A program made the position numbers and the translations under genes. A stretch of 64,000 nucleotides of DNA from Saccharopolyspora shandongensis. GTDB taxonomy: Bacteria; Actinomycetota; Actinomycetes; Mycobacteriales; Pseudonocardiaceae. Under the pieces are notes generated by a model that was not told where the DNA came from, ran no database searches, and saw only the letters and a list, made by a program, of their open reading frames with translations. Shown piece by piece: positions 1 through 8,570 of the stretch. Location of the stretch: contig NZ_FNOK01000002.1 in NCBI RefSeq assembly GCF_900106995.1, forward strand, positions 124,001 through 188,000, written 5' to 3'. Position 1 is the stretch's first letter; each line of letters starts with the position of its first letter.

Positions 1-195
1 GTGATCGCCCTGTGCGGCACCATCGGCCCCGGCGCGGACACCAGCTACGACCACGGGATCGACGCGATCACCGGCATCCTGACGGAACCGGTGGACCTGG
101 CGGACGCGATCACCCGCGCCCCGGAGCTCATCGCGGACGCCACCGCCCGAACCCTCCGCATGCTCCTCGTCGGCCGCACCTTACGCGCGGCCTGA
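1..195 (+). CDS. glxK: Glycerate kinase, C-terminal fragment (5' end outside the window)
   Basis: Only the last 64 codons are present; the reading frame enters from the left edge and stops with TGA at 193-195. The segment IALCGTIGPGADTSY, followed by HGIDAI and a helical tail, resembles the C-terminal lobe of GlxK-type glycerate kinases, which phosphorylate glycerate to a phosphoglycerate in glyoxylate metabolism. The first GTG of the window is not a start, because the family is about 370-380 residues long. The gene converges on the gamma-glutamyltransferase-family gene, with three palindromic repeats between them. Assignment from about 60 residues is reasonable but not certain. Confidence 0.68.
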   Translation: MIALCGTIGPGADTSYDHGIDAITGILTEPVDLADAITRAPELIADATARTLRMLLVGRTLRAA

Positions 196-206
196 CCGAG
201 GTCGAG

Positions 207-505
207 TGGAGCGAACGGACCGTTTATCTCATCAGGCGAGGTGAACAGGCCGTTGACTCCGTCCGCCAAAACCAACCCGCGCATTCGGCAACGGATCCCC
301 AACCTCAGCGGCGCCATCCGCAAGCCGCGCCAGAGCGAATGGCCTGTTCACCTCACTTTTCGGGGTGAACGGGCCGTTCGCTCCATCCCCAAGGCACGCA
401 CCGGCCGGTGGACCAGGTGCTCGGAGGAAGCGGCGTCCGGATGAGGAAAGGACGGAGCGAACGGACCGTTCGCCTCATTGGGCGAGGTGAACAGGCCGTT
501 CACTG
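207..505. repeat. Three copies of a ~52-bp imperfect palindrome (family A)
   Basis: Copies lie at about 207-258, 332-383 and 454-505. Each has arms of the type GAGCGAACGGNCCGTTC and GTGAACAGGCCGTTCACTC around a short 5-8 nt spacer, so each can fold into a long hairpin. They fill the space between the converging glycerate kinase and gamma-glutamyltransferase-family genes. Two more copies occur at 30145-30272, again between converging genes. No T-run follows, so they may be bidirectional terminators without a U tract or a REP-like dispersed palindrome. Confidence 0.75.
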
Positions 506-514
506 CAGCGCAGG

Positions 515-2323
515 TCAGCGGCCCGCGGCGTAGCCCTGGGCCCCGCGGGCGTTCGCCGCCGCGCGCAGCAGGCCGGAGTCCGGGTCCCGCGAGACCGCCG
601 ACAGGCGGCCGAGGGCCCACGGCCCGGCGTCGAGCACGTCGTGGCCACGGCGGCGGAGCTCGGCGAGCGTGTCGGCGCCGAGCCGCGACTCCGCGACGAC
701 GCGGCCGGGTTCCCAGGCGCGCGGGTAGAACGAGCCCGGGAACGCGCCGGTGTGCCAGGCCGGTGCGTCGATCGCCGCCTGCAGGTTCAGTCCACCGTGG
801 ACGTGCGCCAGCCAGAAGCACAGCTGCCACTGGTCCTGCTGGTCGCCGCCCGGGGTGCCGAAGGCCATGGTCGGCACGCCGCCGCGCAGCGCCAGCGACG
901 GGCTCAGCGTGATCCGGGGCCGCTTGCCCGGCGCCAGCGAGTTCGGCAGGCCCTCGTCCAGCCAGAACATCTGCGCCCGGCTGCCGAGGCAGAAGCCCAG
1001 TTCGGGGATGGTCGGCGAGGACTGCAGCCAACCGCCGGACGGCGTCGCCGAGATCAGGTTCCCCCACCGGTCGACCACGTCGACGTGCACCGTGTCGCCG
1101 CGGCTTTCGCCGGTCGGCGACACCGTGGGCTCGCCGATGCCGACACCGCTCGGGTCCTTCGCGCCGTCCACGCCGCGCCCCTCGGCGACGTGCGCGGCCA
1201 GGATCGCGTCGCGACCGCCCGGCGAGCCGGGGCGCAGCTCCAGCGAGGCGCGGTCGCCGATCAGCGCTCGGCGGGCGGCGGCGTAGTCGCGGGACACCAG
1301 GTCGGCGAGGACGCCGGGGTCGGCGGAGTCGCCGTACCAGGCCTCGCGGTCGGCGAAGGCGAGCTTGGCGGCCTCGACCGCGACGTGCACGGTGTCCGCG
1401 TCGGCGACGCCGTCGACGTAGTTGATCCGGTCGGACAGTCCTTCCAGGAGGCGCAGCTGCTGCGCCAGCGCGGGGCCCTGGGACCAGATGCCGAACTTCG
1501 CCAGGGTCCAGTCGCCGGGGAGGTCGACGGTCAGCGGGGTTTCGTAGCCCGCCTCGAACTCGGCCATGTCCTGCGCGGTGATGACGCCCGCGTGGTCCCG
1601 CCCGGAGTTGTCCCGGTGCGGCGTGCGCACGAACTTCTCGACCGCCTCGGCGACGAAGCCGTGCGACCAAGCGCGGCGGGCCGCGTCGATCTGCGCCTCG
1701 CGGCCTGGCCCGGCCGCCTCGCCCTCGGCCAGCAGCCGCTCCCACGTGTCGGCGAGCACCGGGTTCTTGAGCACGCTGCCGGGCTTCGGCGCGGCTCCGT
1801 CGGTCAGCCAGAGCTGGGCCGAGGTGGGCCAGTGGTCGGTGAACATCGCGCGGACCGTGTCGATGGTCGTGCTGATCCGCTCCACGATCGGGAACCCGTC
1901 ACGGGCGTAGCCGATGGCGTACTTCAGCACGTCGCGCAGCGACTTCGTGCCGTGATCGCGCAGCAACAGCAGCCAGCCGTCCCAGGCGCCCGGCACGGTG
2001 GTGGCCAGGAATCCGGTGCCGGGCACCAGGTCGAGGCCGAGCTCGTCGCGGTAGTGGCCGACGGTCGCCGCGGCGGGCGCCGGGCCCTGGCCGCAGAGCG
2101 CGCGGGGGCGCGGGTCGCCGGCGGTGGTGAACAGCGCGGGGACCTCGCCGCCCGGGCCGTTGAGGTGGGGTTCCACGACCTGCAGGACGAACCCGGCGGC
2201 GACCGCGGCGTCGAAGGCGTTCCCGTCGTCCTCCAGCACCGCCATGCCCGCCGCGGAGGCGAGCCAGTGCGTGGAGGCGACCATCCCGTGCGTGCCGGCA
2301 AGTTCCGGGCGAGTCGTAAACAC
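515..2323 (-). CDS. Gamma-glutamyltransferase family protein (Ntn hydrolase)
   Basis: The 602-residue product has the length and layout of bacterial gamma-glutamyltranspeptidases (YwrD-like), which cleave or transfer the gamma-glutamyl group of glutathione-type substrates after self-processing into two chains. The nucleophile motif is GDTVHVDVVD near residue 409, with Thr411 the predicted new N-terminus of the small subunit. Downstream come the conserved SGGW and FGTPGGDQQ segments of the oxyanion and binding loops. There is no obvious N-terminal signal peptide, so a cytoplasmic enzyme is likely. The gene is divergent from ccsB, with about 200 bp between. The substrate cannot be read from the sequence; related members act on cephalosporin side chains or other gamma-glutamyl amides. 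Confidence 0.88.
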   Translation of the reverse strand: MFTTRPELAGTHGMVASTHWLASAAGMAVLEDDGNAFDAAVAAGFVLQVVEPHLNGPGGEVPALFTTAGDPRPRALCGQGPAPAAATVGHYRDELGLDLVPGTGFLATTVPGAWDGWLLLLRDHGTKSLRDVLKYAIGYARDGFPIVERISTTIDTVRAMFTDHWPTSAQLWLTDGAAPKPGSVLKNPVLADTWERLLAEGEAAGPGREAQIDAARRAWSHGFVAEAVEKFVRTPHRDNSGRDHAGVITAQDMAEFEAGYETPLTVDLPGDWTLAKFGIWSQGPALAQQLRLLEGLSDRINYVDGVADADTVHVAVEAAKLAFADREAWYGDSADPGVLADLVSRDYAAARRALIGDRASLELRPGSPGGRDAILAAHVAEGRGVDGAKDPSGVGIGEPTVSPTGESRGDTVHVDVVDRWGNLISATPSGGWLQSSPTIPELGFCLGSRAQMFWLDEGLPNSLAPGKRPRITLSPSLALRGGVPTMAFGTPGGDQQDQWQLCFWLAHVHGGLNLQAAIDAPAWHTGAFPGSFYPRAWEPGRVVAESRLGADTLAELRRRGHDVLDAGPWALGRLSAVSRDPDSGLLRAAANARGAQGYAAGR

Positions 2324-2527
2324 GTCAACTACCTTAGGGTTCTACCACCCTTCCGAGCGATAGCCGGAGCGCATCCGGCCAGTTCGCGAGCGCCGCACCC
2401 CGTGGCGCTCGCGCCGTCGAGCCCCAGCGCTGGCATCCCCCGGCCGACCCGCGCACCCCCGGTGATCTAGATATCCCGCCCCCTGACTACCTTCTTGCTT
2501 CGGGGGGTTGCTTCGGAAGGGGCGTTC

Positions 2528-3475
2528 ATGGGGATCGATGCCCAGCTATCCACCTACAGCGACTGGTCGTTCGTCTCGGCGACCGCGATCTACCTGCTGG
2601 CCATGGGTTTCGCCGCGGTGACGCAGGCCCTTGGGCGCACATCGAAACCGGTGGCCGCGCGGCAGCTGGTCACCGTGGGCGGCGGCGCGGAACCCCCGGC
2701 CGCCCGCTCCGCCCCGCCGACGACCGGCGAGCGCATCAGCCGGATGGGGCTGGCGCTCACCTGGCTCGGGCTGGTGCTGCACGCTGCCGCGGTGGTGCTG
2801 CGGGGACTGGCCGTGCAGCGCTGGCCGCTGGGCAACCTCTACGAGTACATCATGTTCCTCACGCTCGTCGCGGTAGCCGCGTGGCTCGCAGTGGCGGCCC
2901 GATTCCCGGTGCGGAAGATGGCGGTCTGGGTGCTGTTGCCGGTCGCCGCCCTGATGGTGCTCGACGGCAAGGTGTTCTACGCGCTGGCAGCCCCGGTGCA
3001 GCCCGCCCTGCAGTCGTACTGGCTCGTCATCCACGTGACGACGGCCGCGGGGGCCACCGGCGCCCTGGTGGTGCCCGGCATCGCCAGCATCGGGTACCTG
3101 GTGCGCGACGCGCACGACAAGCGGCCGCAGTGGTTCCGCCGGGTCGCACCCAAGCTGCCAGCGTCCGACGTCCTCGACCGGGTCGCCTACCGCACCACGA
3201 TCATCGGCTTCCCACTGTTCACCTTCGCCGTGATCTGCGGCGCCATCTGGGCCGAAGCGGCCTGGGGGCGGTTCTGGGGCTGGGACCCGAAGGAGGCCAC
3301 CTCGTTCATCGCGTGGCTGGTCTACGCCGCCTACCTGCACGCCCGGGCGACGGCGGGCTGGCGGGAACGGGGCGCGGCGGTGCTGAACGTGCTCGGGATG
3401 ATCATGATGCTCTTCAACCTGCTGTTCATCAACCTCGCGGCCGACAGCCTGCACTCCTACTCCGGCGTCGGCTGA
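2528..3475 (+). CDS. ccsB: Cytochrome c biogenesis protein CcsB/ResC
   Basis: CcsB is the multi-spanning half of the System II cytochrome c synthase; it presents haem to apocytochrome c on the outer face of the membrane. The protein (315 aa from ATG 2528) is strongly hydrophobic and carries the haem-handling WWD-type motif WGWDPKE near residue 250, followed by a helix ending in LFINL and a C-terminal HSYSGVG. I prefer ATG 2528 (MGIDAQLSTYSDW, the usual family start) over an in-frame codon 11 residues upstream. The usual partners resB, ccdA and resA are not adjacent: the upstream gene is divergent and the downstream one convergent. The 3' end overlaps the ugd 3' end by 19 bp. Confidence 0.93.
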   Translation: MGIDAQLSTYSDWSFVSATAIYLLAMGFAAVTQALGRTSKPVAARQLVTVGGGAEPPAARSAPPTTGERISRMGLALTWLGLVLHAAAVVLRGLAVQRWPLGNLYEYIMFLTLVAVAAWLAVAARFPVRKMAVWVLLPVAALMVLDGKVFYALAAPVQPALQSYWLVIHVTTAAGATGALVVPGIASIGYLVRDAHDKRPQWFRRVAPKLPASDVLDRVAYRTTIIGFPLFTFAVICGAIWAEAAWGRFWGWDPKEATSFIAWLVYAAYLHARATAGWRERGAAVLNVLGMIMMLFNLLFINLAADSLHSYSGVG

Positions 3476-4791
3476 CCGATCCGCGCGCCCACCGGGGTTC
3501 GGCCGACGCCTCGCCAGGACAGGCCCGCGCGGCGCAGGACGTCCGGGTCCAGGTGGTTCCGGGTGTCGACCACCACCGGGCCCCGCAGCGCCTCGGCCAC
3601 TCGGTTCCAGTCCAGCGTCCGGAACTCCTGCCACTCCGTCAGCAGCACCAGCGCCGCCGCTTCCTTCGCCGCCTGGTACGGGTCGTCCACCAGGTTCACC
3701 TCCGGCGGCAGCGCCGGCTCGTCGCCGCGCAGCCCCGGGTCGTAGGCGACCAGCTCCGCGCCGCGCTCTGCCAGCAGCCGCGCCACCTCCAGCGCCGGCG
3801 AATCGCGCAGGTCGTCGGTGCCGGCCTTGAACGTCAGGCCCAGCAACCCGAGCCGCACCCCGTCGAGGGAGCCGCCGCAGGCGTCGACGACCTTCGCCAC
3901 CATCCGCTCGCGCTGCCGGGTGTTGGACGAGATGGTCGCCTGCAGCAGCGGGAAGTCGAAGTCCACGGCCTCCGCCACCTGCAGCAGCGCCGCGGTGTCC
4001 TTCGGCAGGCACGAGCCGCCCCAGCCCGGCCCCGGCTGCAGGAACGACTGCCCGATCCGGCGGTCGTAGCCCATCCCCTCGGTGACGTCCGAGATGTCCG
4101 CGCCCAGCCGCTCGCAGAGCTCCGCGATCGCGTTCACGTACGAGAGCTTGGTCGCCAGGAAGCAGTTCGCCGCGTACTTCACCATCTCCGCGCTCGCCGC
4201 GTCCGTGAGCACCGTCGGGGCGCCGAGCCGTGAGTACAGGGCGGCCACCCGCTCGGCCGCGTCCTGGGTGTCCGAGCCGACCACGATGCGGTCCGGGTTC
4301 AGGAAGTCGTGCACCGCCGAGCCCTCGCGCAGGAACTCCGGGTTGCTGACCACCGCGACGTCCCCGCGCCCGACCAGCTCGCGCAGCCGCGCCGACGTGC
4401 CCACCGGCACCGTCGACTTCGTGACCAGCACGCATCCCGCGGGCAGCAGCTCGCGCACCTCGTGCGCCACCGCCTCCACCACGGCCAGGTCCGCCTTGCC
4501 GCCGGCCCCCATCGGCGTCGGCACGCACAGGAAGACCACCTCGGCCTCGGCGACGGCGGCCGCCGAACCGACCACGAACTCCAGCCGCCCGGCCGCGATG
4601 CCCTCCTGCACCAGCTCGGCCAGTCCGGGCTCGTGGATCCGCACCTCGCCGCGGGAGAGCTGCTCGACCTTCGCGGCGTTCACATCGCTGCACACCACCC
4701 GGTGCCCCAGCGACGCCAGGCACGCCCCGGTCGTCAGGCCGACGTACCCGGTGCCAACAACGACGATTCGACGGGCGAACACAGTCCCCAC
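3457..4791 (-). CDS. ugd: UDP-glucose 6-dehydrogenase
   Basis: A 444-residue member of the UDP-glucose/GDP-mannose dehydrogenase family, which oxidises UDP-glucose twice with NAD+ to UDP-glucuronate for polysaccharide or envelope synthesis. Visible elements in order are the N-terminal Rossmann loop GTGYVG (residues 13-18), the CVPTP segment, KSTVPVGT, the EFLREG stretch, and the catalytic cysteine in GGSCLPKD (about residues 258-265, Cys261). A second dinucleotide-like domain with LGLTFKAGTDDLRDSP follows. The gene runs convergently into ccsB with a 19-bp 3' overlap and diverges from the aldo/keto reductase across about 147 bp. No glycosyltransferase lies beside it, so the polymer it feeds is unknown. 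Confidence 0.95.
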   Translation of the reverse strand: MGTVFARRIVVVGTGYVGLTTGACLASLGHRVVCSDVNAAKVEQLSRGEVRIHEPGLAELVQEGIAAGRLEFVVGSAAAVAEAEVVFLCVPTPMGAGGKADLAVVEAVAHEVRELLPAGCVLVTKSTVPVGTSARLRELVGRGDVAVVSNPEFLREGSAVHDFLNPDRIVVGSDTQDAAERVAALYSRLGAPTVLTDAASAEMVKYAANCFLATKLSYVNAIAELCERLGADISDVTEGMGYDRRIGQSFLQPGPGWGGSCLPKDTAALLQVAEAVDFDFPLLQATISSNTRQRERMVAKVVDACGGSLDGVRLGLLGLTFKAGTDDLRDSPALEVARLLAERGAELVAYDPGLRGDEPALPPEVNLVDDPYQAAKEAAALVLLTEWQEFRTLDWNRVAEALRGPVVVDTRNHLDPDVLRRAGLSWRGVGRTPVGARIGQPTPE

Positions 4792-4807
4792 ACCCCTTCA
4801 CCTCGCA

Positions 4808-4821
4808 CGACCGTTCGGTCG
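4808..4821. promoter_or_regulatory. Short palindrome in the ugd/aldo-keto reductase divergent region
   Basis: CGACCGTTCGGTCG is a perfect 14-bp palindrome 17 bp upstream of the ugd start, inside the 147-bp divergent spacer. Its size and placement suit a TetR- or MarR-type operator. No regulator gene is adjacent, so this is only a candidate. Confidence 0.3.
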
Positions 4822-4938
4822 CGGGCCCCTTCGGCATCGTGGCACATCGCCCGCACAGCGGAACCTGGATCGCCAAACGTTCACGCGCCGTACGTCCTGC
4901 GTGACGTGCCGGTGAACCGGCGTTTAGGCTCACCGGCC

Positions 4939-5901
4939 GTGGAGCAGCGACGTTTGGGCGAATCCGGTCTGGTGGTCAGCGCGGTCGGTCTGGGTTGCAA
5001 CAACCTCGGCCGCCCCGGCACGGGCACCGAATCCCTGTCCGGCGTTCGAGCCGTGGTGGACGCCGCGCTCGACGCCGGGATCACCTTCTTCGACGTGGCC
5101 GACGTGTACGGCTCACCCCGCGGGCGCAGCGAGGAGCTGCTCGGGCAGGCGCTGTCCGGCCGCCGCGAGCACGCGATCATCGCCACCAAGTTCGGCATGG
5201 ACATGCAGGGCGGCAACGGGCCCGACTTCGCGGCGCGCGGTTCCCGCCGCTACGTGCGGCGCTCCGTCGAGTCGTCGCTGCGGCGGCTGGGCACCGACTG
5301 GATCGACCTGTACCAGCTGCACCGGCCGGACCGGCTGACGCCGATCGACGAAACCCTCTCGGTGCTGGACGACCTGGTGCGCGAGGGCAAGATCCGCTAC
5401 GTCGGGCACTGCAACCTCGCGGGCTGGGAGCTCGCCGACACGTCGTGGACGGCGTCCTCGGCCGGGCTGGCCGCGCCGGTGTCGGCGCAGAACCACTACT
5501 CGCTGCTGGCGCGGGAGGCCGAGCTCGAGGTCGTGCCGGCCTGCAAGCGGTTCGGCGTCGGGATCATCCCGTACTTCCCGCTGGCCAACGGGCTGCTCAC
5601 CGGCAAGTACCGGCAGGACCAGGAGCCGCCGGCGGGCAGCCGGCTGGCGAACCGGAACCAGATGCTCGCCGACGCCCCGTGGGAGCGCATCGAGCAGCTG
5701 CGCGCCTTCGCCGACGAGCGCGGCATCCCGATGACCGCGGTGGCGGTCGGCTGGCTGGCGGCGCAGGAGGTGGTGGGCTCGGTGATCACCGGCGCCACCA
5801 CGCCGGAGCAGGTGCAGGCGAACGCGGTGGCGGGTGCGTGGCGCCCCACCCAGGCCGACCTGGACGCCATCGACGCGATCTGCCCGCCCACCGAGCGCTA
5901 G
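4939..5901 (+). CDS. Aldo/keto reductase
   Basis: The 320-residue product from GTG 4939 starts with the usual VEQRRLGESGLVVSAVGLG strand of AKR-fold oxidoreductases. The catalytic tetrad is readable: Asp and Tyr in FFDVADVYG, Lys in IIATKFG and His in LYQLHRPD. The C-terminal NADPH-binding part includes VITGATTPEQV. Such enzymes reduce aldehydes or ketones with NADPH in the cytoplasm; the specific carbonyl is not predictable. A hairpin followed by TTTT ends the unit 15 bp after the stop codon. Longer in-frame starts upstream would run through the ugd gene on the other strand and are unlikely. Confidence 0.9.
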   Translation: MEQRRLGESGLVVSAVGLGCNNLGRPGTGTESLSGVRAVVDAALDAGITFFDVADVYGSPRGRSEELLGQALSGRREHAIIATKFGMDMQGGNGPDFAARGSRRYVRRSVESSLRRLGTDWIDLYQLHRPDRLTPIDETLSVLDDLVREGKIRYVGHCNLAGWELADTSWTASSAGLAAPVSAQNHYSLLAREAELEVVPACKRFGVGIIPYFPLANGLLTGKYRQDQEPPAGSRLANRNQMLADAPWERIEQLRAFADERGIPMTAVAVGWLAAQEVVGSVITGATTPEQVQANAVAGAWRPTQADLDAIDAICPPTER

Positions 5902-5915
5902 GCGGGGCGATTCCG

Positions 5916-5956
5916 CGAGGATGGTGGTGGCTCTCCGTCACCGCCATCCTCGTTTT
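5916..5956 (+). terminator. Rho-independent terminator after the aldo/keto reductase
   Basis: CGAGGATGGTGG (5916-5927) pairs with CCGCCATCCTCG (5941-5952) with one G-T mismatch, and TTTT follows at once. This is one of the few hairpins in the window with a true U tract. Confidence 0.75.
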
Positions 5957-6148
5957 CGCTGCTGGCGGCCGACTTCACGAAAGGCCGAACCCACCCGGGT
6001 GAACGTCGATCTCCAGCGAAATCGCGCTCCCGCCACGGATTCGCGGGGCTTCCGAGCACCCTCGGTGATCGGCCTTTCGCTCGGACGGACCGGAGAATCG
6101 CACCGGTGGCAGACGCGGCGGCCCTGGGCGGCGGACCAGGCTCTGAAC

Positions 6149-6271
6149 ATGGAGCTGATCGGGATCGCCACACTGTTCGCCGGCCTCGCGTTGCTGGCCG
6201 CGCTGCCGTTGGTCGCGCTGCTGGCGTTCGTCGAGATGACTTCGCAACGGCGGGTGCGCCGCCATCACTGA
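6149..6271 (+). CDS. Possible 40-aa single-span membrane peptide
   Basis: Within an otherwise gene-free 470-bp stretch, ATG 6149 opens a 40-codon frame whose product begins MELIGIATLFAGLALL, continues as one hydrophobic helix and ends with a basic tail (QRRVRRHH). The hydrophobic-then-basic pattern suits a small membrane peptide with the C-terminus in the cytoplasm. No clear ribosome-binding site precedes it and I recognise no family. It could be chance; the rest of the gap shows nothing beyond the terminator upstream. Confidence 0.3.
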   Translation: MELIGIATLFAGLALLAALPLVALLAFVEMTSQRRVRRHH

Positions 6272-6375
6272 GCGCCGGTTCGCCGCCTGTCCGTTCCGCG
6301 TCAGGTGCTGGGCACGACCGTTCCCAGGTGTTAGACATGCCGGGACACCAGCAACGAACGCAAAGGAACGAGCAG

Positions 6376-7134
6376 ATGCTGATCACCGACACCGCGGCGA
6401 TCGTCACCGGCGGGGCTTCCGGCCTTGGCGCGGCCACCGCACGAGCGCTCGCATCGCGCGGCGCGCAGGTCTTCGCGGTGGACTTGCCGGACTCGGTGGC
6501 CAACGCGCCGGTGGTTGACGGGGTCACCTACGCGGCCGCCGACGTCACCGACGCGGACCAGGTGCAGACCGCCGTCGACCAGGCCGCCGGGGCCGGGGTT
6601 CCGCTGCGGATCGTGGTGAACTGCGCGGGCATCGGGCCGTCGGCGCGGATCGTGGGCCGCAAGGGCCCGCACGACTTCGACCTGTTCCGCAAGGTCATCG
6701 AGGTCAACCTGATCGGCACCTTCAACGTGCTGCGGCTGGCCGCCGCGGCGATCGGCCAGACCGAACCCGGCGAGCACGGCCAGCGCGGCGTGGTGATCAA
6801 CACCGCCTCGGTCGCCGCCTTCGACGGGCAGATCGGCCAGGCCGCGTACTCGGCGTCCAAGGGCGGCGTGGCGAGCCTGACGCTGCCGGCCGCGCGCGAC
6901 CTCGCGTCGTCGGGCATCCGGGTGATGACCATCGCGCCGGGCATCGTGGACACGCCGATGCTGGCGACCATCAGCGAGGAGTTCCGCACCGGGCTGGCCG
7001 AGAGCGTGCCGTTCCCGAAGCGGCTGGCCACGCCGGAGGACTTCGCGAAGCTCGCGCTGGACATCGTCGAGCACGACTACCTCAACGGCGAGGTCATCCG
7101 GATGGACGGCGCCCTGCGGATGGCACCCCGGTAA
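6376..7134 (+). CDS. Short-chain dehydrogenase (3-hydroxyacyl-CoA dehydrogenase type-2-like)
   Basis: A 252-residue classical SDR. It has the cofactor loop TGGASGLG near the N-terminus, NCAG, the catalytic Ser in INTASVAAF, the YSASK active-site Tyr/Lys pair and the PG segment after it (IAPGIVDTPM). The insert around KGPHDFDLFRKVIEVN and the C-terminus resemble HSD17B10-type 3-hydroxyacyl-CoA dehydrogenases, so oxidation of 3-hydroxyacyl-CoA or a steroid-like alcohol with NAD+ is a plausible role. The Asp after the second strand (VDLP) fits NAD+ preference. ATG 6376 has AAAGGAA upstream. The next gene on the strand is an alcohol dehydrogenase about 170 bp away, beyond two palindromes. Confidence 0.88.
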   Translation: MLITDTAAIVTGGASGLGAATARALASRGAQVFAVDLPDSVANAPVVDGVTYAAADVTDADQVQTAVDQAAGAGVPLRIVVNCAGIGPSARIVGRKGPHDFDLFRKVIEVNLIGTFNVLRLAAAAIGQTEPGEHGQRGVVINTASVAAFDGQIGQAAYSASKGGVASLTLPAARDLASSGIRVMTIAPGIVDTPMLATISEEFRTGLAESVPFPKRLATPEDFAKLALDIVEHDYLNGEVIRMDGALRMAPR

Positions 7135-7148
7135 CGACCGGGTGCTTG

Positions 7149-7215
7149 TGGCGTTTTCGCGCGAAAACGGCGCTCCCCACGCCTGCCGGGTGCCGTTTTC
7201 GCGCGAAAACGGCAC
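7149..7215. repeat. Two copies of a TTTTCGCGCGAAAA palindrome (family B)
   Basis: Copies at about 7151-7173 and 7190-7215, the second a perfect 26-bp palindrome whose core is GCCGTTTTCGCGCGAAAACG. A closely related pair occurs at 21010-21072. The two copies can pair internally or with each other. They lie between the SDR and the alcohol dehydrogenase and may end SDR transcription. Confidence 0.75.
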
Positions 7216-7302
7216 CCGCTCCACACGGTCGGGAGGTGCGTTGGGGGCCGATCCGCCGGAGGATGAGCACCTGTTCAGGTGAACGTCGAAGGGAGCTCGA
7301 GC

Positions 7303-8349
7303 ATGGGCGGGGTCATGAAAGCCGTGCAGTACCAGCAGGTCGGGGCGGCGCCGGTGGTCGTCGAGGTCCCGAAGCCCGAGCCGGGTCCCGGGCAGGTGCT
7401 GCTGAAGGTGACCGCCGCCGGGATGTGCCACTCCGACATCGGCGTGATGAGCTGGCCCGCCGACAGGCTGCCGTTCGAGCTGCCGCTCACCCTCGGGCAC
7501 GAAGGCGTCGGCACCGTCGCCGGGCTCGGGCCGGGCGTGCGGGGCGTCGCCGAGGGCGACTCGGTCGCGGTGTACGGGCCGTGGGGCTGCGGGGTGTGCT
7601 GGAAGTGCGCGCAGGGCAAGGAGAACTACTGCACCCGCGCCGCAGAGCTCGGCATCCGCCCGCCCGGCCTCGGCAGCCCCGGCGCGATGGCCGAGTACCT
7701 GCTGGTGGACGACGTCCGGCACCTGGTCCCGCTGGACGGGCTGGACCCGGTGCAGGCCGCGCCGCTGACCGACGCCGGGCTCACCCCGTACCACGCGATC
7801 AAGCGTTCGCTGCCGAAGCTGGTCGGCGGCAGCACCGCGGTGGTCATCGGCGCCGGCGGCCTCGGGCACCTCGCGGTGCAGATCCTGCGCGCCACCACCG
7901 GGGCGCGGGTGATCGCGCTGGACGTGGCCGACGACAAGCTGGCGCTGGCCCGCGAGGTCGGCGCGCACGACGTGGCCCGCTCGGACGAGAACGCCGCGCA
8001 GCGCGTGCGCGAGCTGACCGGCGGGTTGGGCGCGGACGTGGTGCTGGACTTCGTCGGCATCGCGCCGACGGTGCAGATCGCGGCGCAGTCGGTCGCGGTG
8101 GAAGGCGACATCACCATCGTCGGGATCGCCGGAGCGCCGCTGCCGGTCGGTTTCGGCCTGCTGCCGCACGAGGTTTCGGTGGCGTCGCCGTACTGGGGCT
8201 CCCGCGCGGAGCTGATCGAGGTCCTCGACCTGGCGCGGCAGGGCGCGCTGCGGGCGCACGTGGAGACCTTCGGCCTCGACGAGACGCCCGAGGTCTACGA
8301 GCGCTTCCACCACGGCCAGATCAAGGGCCGAGCAGTCATCGTCCCGTAG
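7303..8349 (+). CDS. Zinc-dependent alcohol dehydrogenase (MDR family)
   Basis: A 348-residue medium-chain dehydrogenase that interconverts alcohols and aldehydes with NAD(H). The catalytic zinc ligands are in GMCHSDIG and GHEGVG, and the structural zinc knuckle is CGVCWKCAQGKENYC. The Rossmann domain begins at VIGAGGLGHLAVQ, with an Asp at the end of the second strand (ALDVAD) that favours NAD. I chose ATG 7303, with GAAGGGAG about seven bases upstream; ATG 7315 is also possible. The gene is followed immediately by a 22-bp stem-loop. Close relatives include actinobacterial NDMA- or NAD-dependent enzymes; the substrate is open. Confidence 0.92.
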   Translation: MGGVMKAVQYQQVGAAPVVVEVPKPEPGPGQVLLKVTAAGMCHSDIGVMSWPADRLPFELPLTLGHEGVGTVAGLGPGVRGVAEGDSVAVYGPWGCGVCWKCAQGKENYCTRAAELGIRPPGLGSPGAMAEYLLVDDVRHLVPLDGLDPVQAAPLTDAGLTPYHAIKRSLPKLVGGSTAVVIGAGGLGHLAVQILRATTGARVIALDVADDKLALAREVGAHDVARSDENAAQRVRELTGGLGADVVLDFVGIAPTVQIAAQSVAVEGDITIVGIAGAPLPVGFGLLPHEVSVASPYWGSRAELIEVLDLARQGALRAHVETFGLDETPEVYERFHHGQIKGRAVIVP

Positions 8350-8350
8350 T

Positions 8351-8406
8351 CAGTGGCCGTGTGTGCTTTGTGTCGCTATAGCAGCACAAAGCACACACGG
8401 CCATTG
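8351..8406. terminator. Long perfect stem-loop after the alcohol dehydrogenase
   Basis: GGCCGTGTGTGCTTTGTG (8355-8372) pairs perfectly with 8385-8402 across a 12-nt loop, extending to about 22 bp with flanking pairs. It begins two bases after the stop codon and sits between converging genes. No T-run follows. Confidence 0.65.
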
Positions 8407-8521
8407 ACCAGCGCCAATACGAGAGCGGCGCCCTCACATCAACCGATCCGGCCATCGTCGAGCGCGAGCGGAAAAGCGCGAAACTCGCTCGAAGCAAGCA
8501 CCCGGTCGGCGGCCGAAAAGG

Positions 8522-8557
8522 CGGGTGCCCCGAACCGTTTTCGGTTCGGGGCACCCG
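8522..8557 (-). terminator. Terminator of the LGFP amidase gene
   Basis: A 16-bp perfect stem (CGGGTGCCCCGAACCG with its complement) closes a TTTT loop, 14 bp beyond the stop of the minus-strand amidase gene. Because it is symmetric it could also stop rightward transcription. Confidence 0.75.
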
Positions 8558-8570
8558 TGCGCGTAGCGCG

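Noticed and set aside
4309..4938. Upstream extension of the aldo/keto reductase frame
   Set aside because: It lies antisense to ugd and gives no AKR-like sequence; GTG 4939 starts at the family N-terminus.
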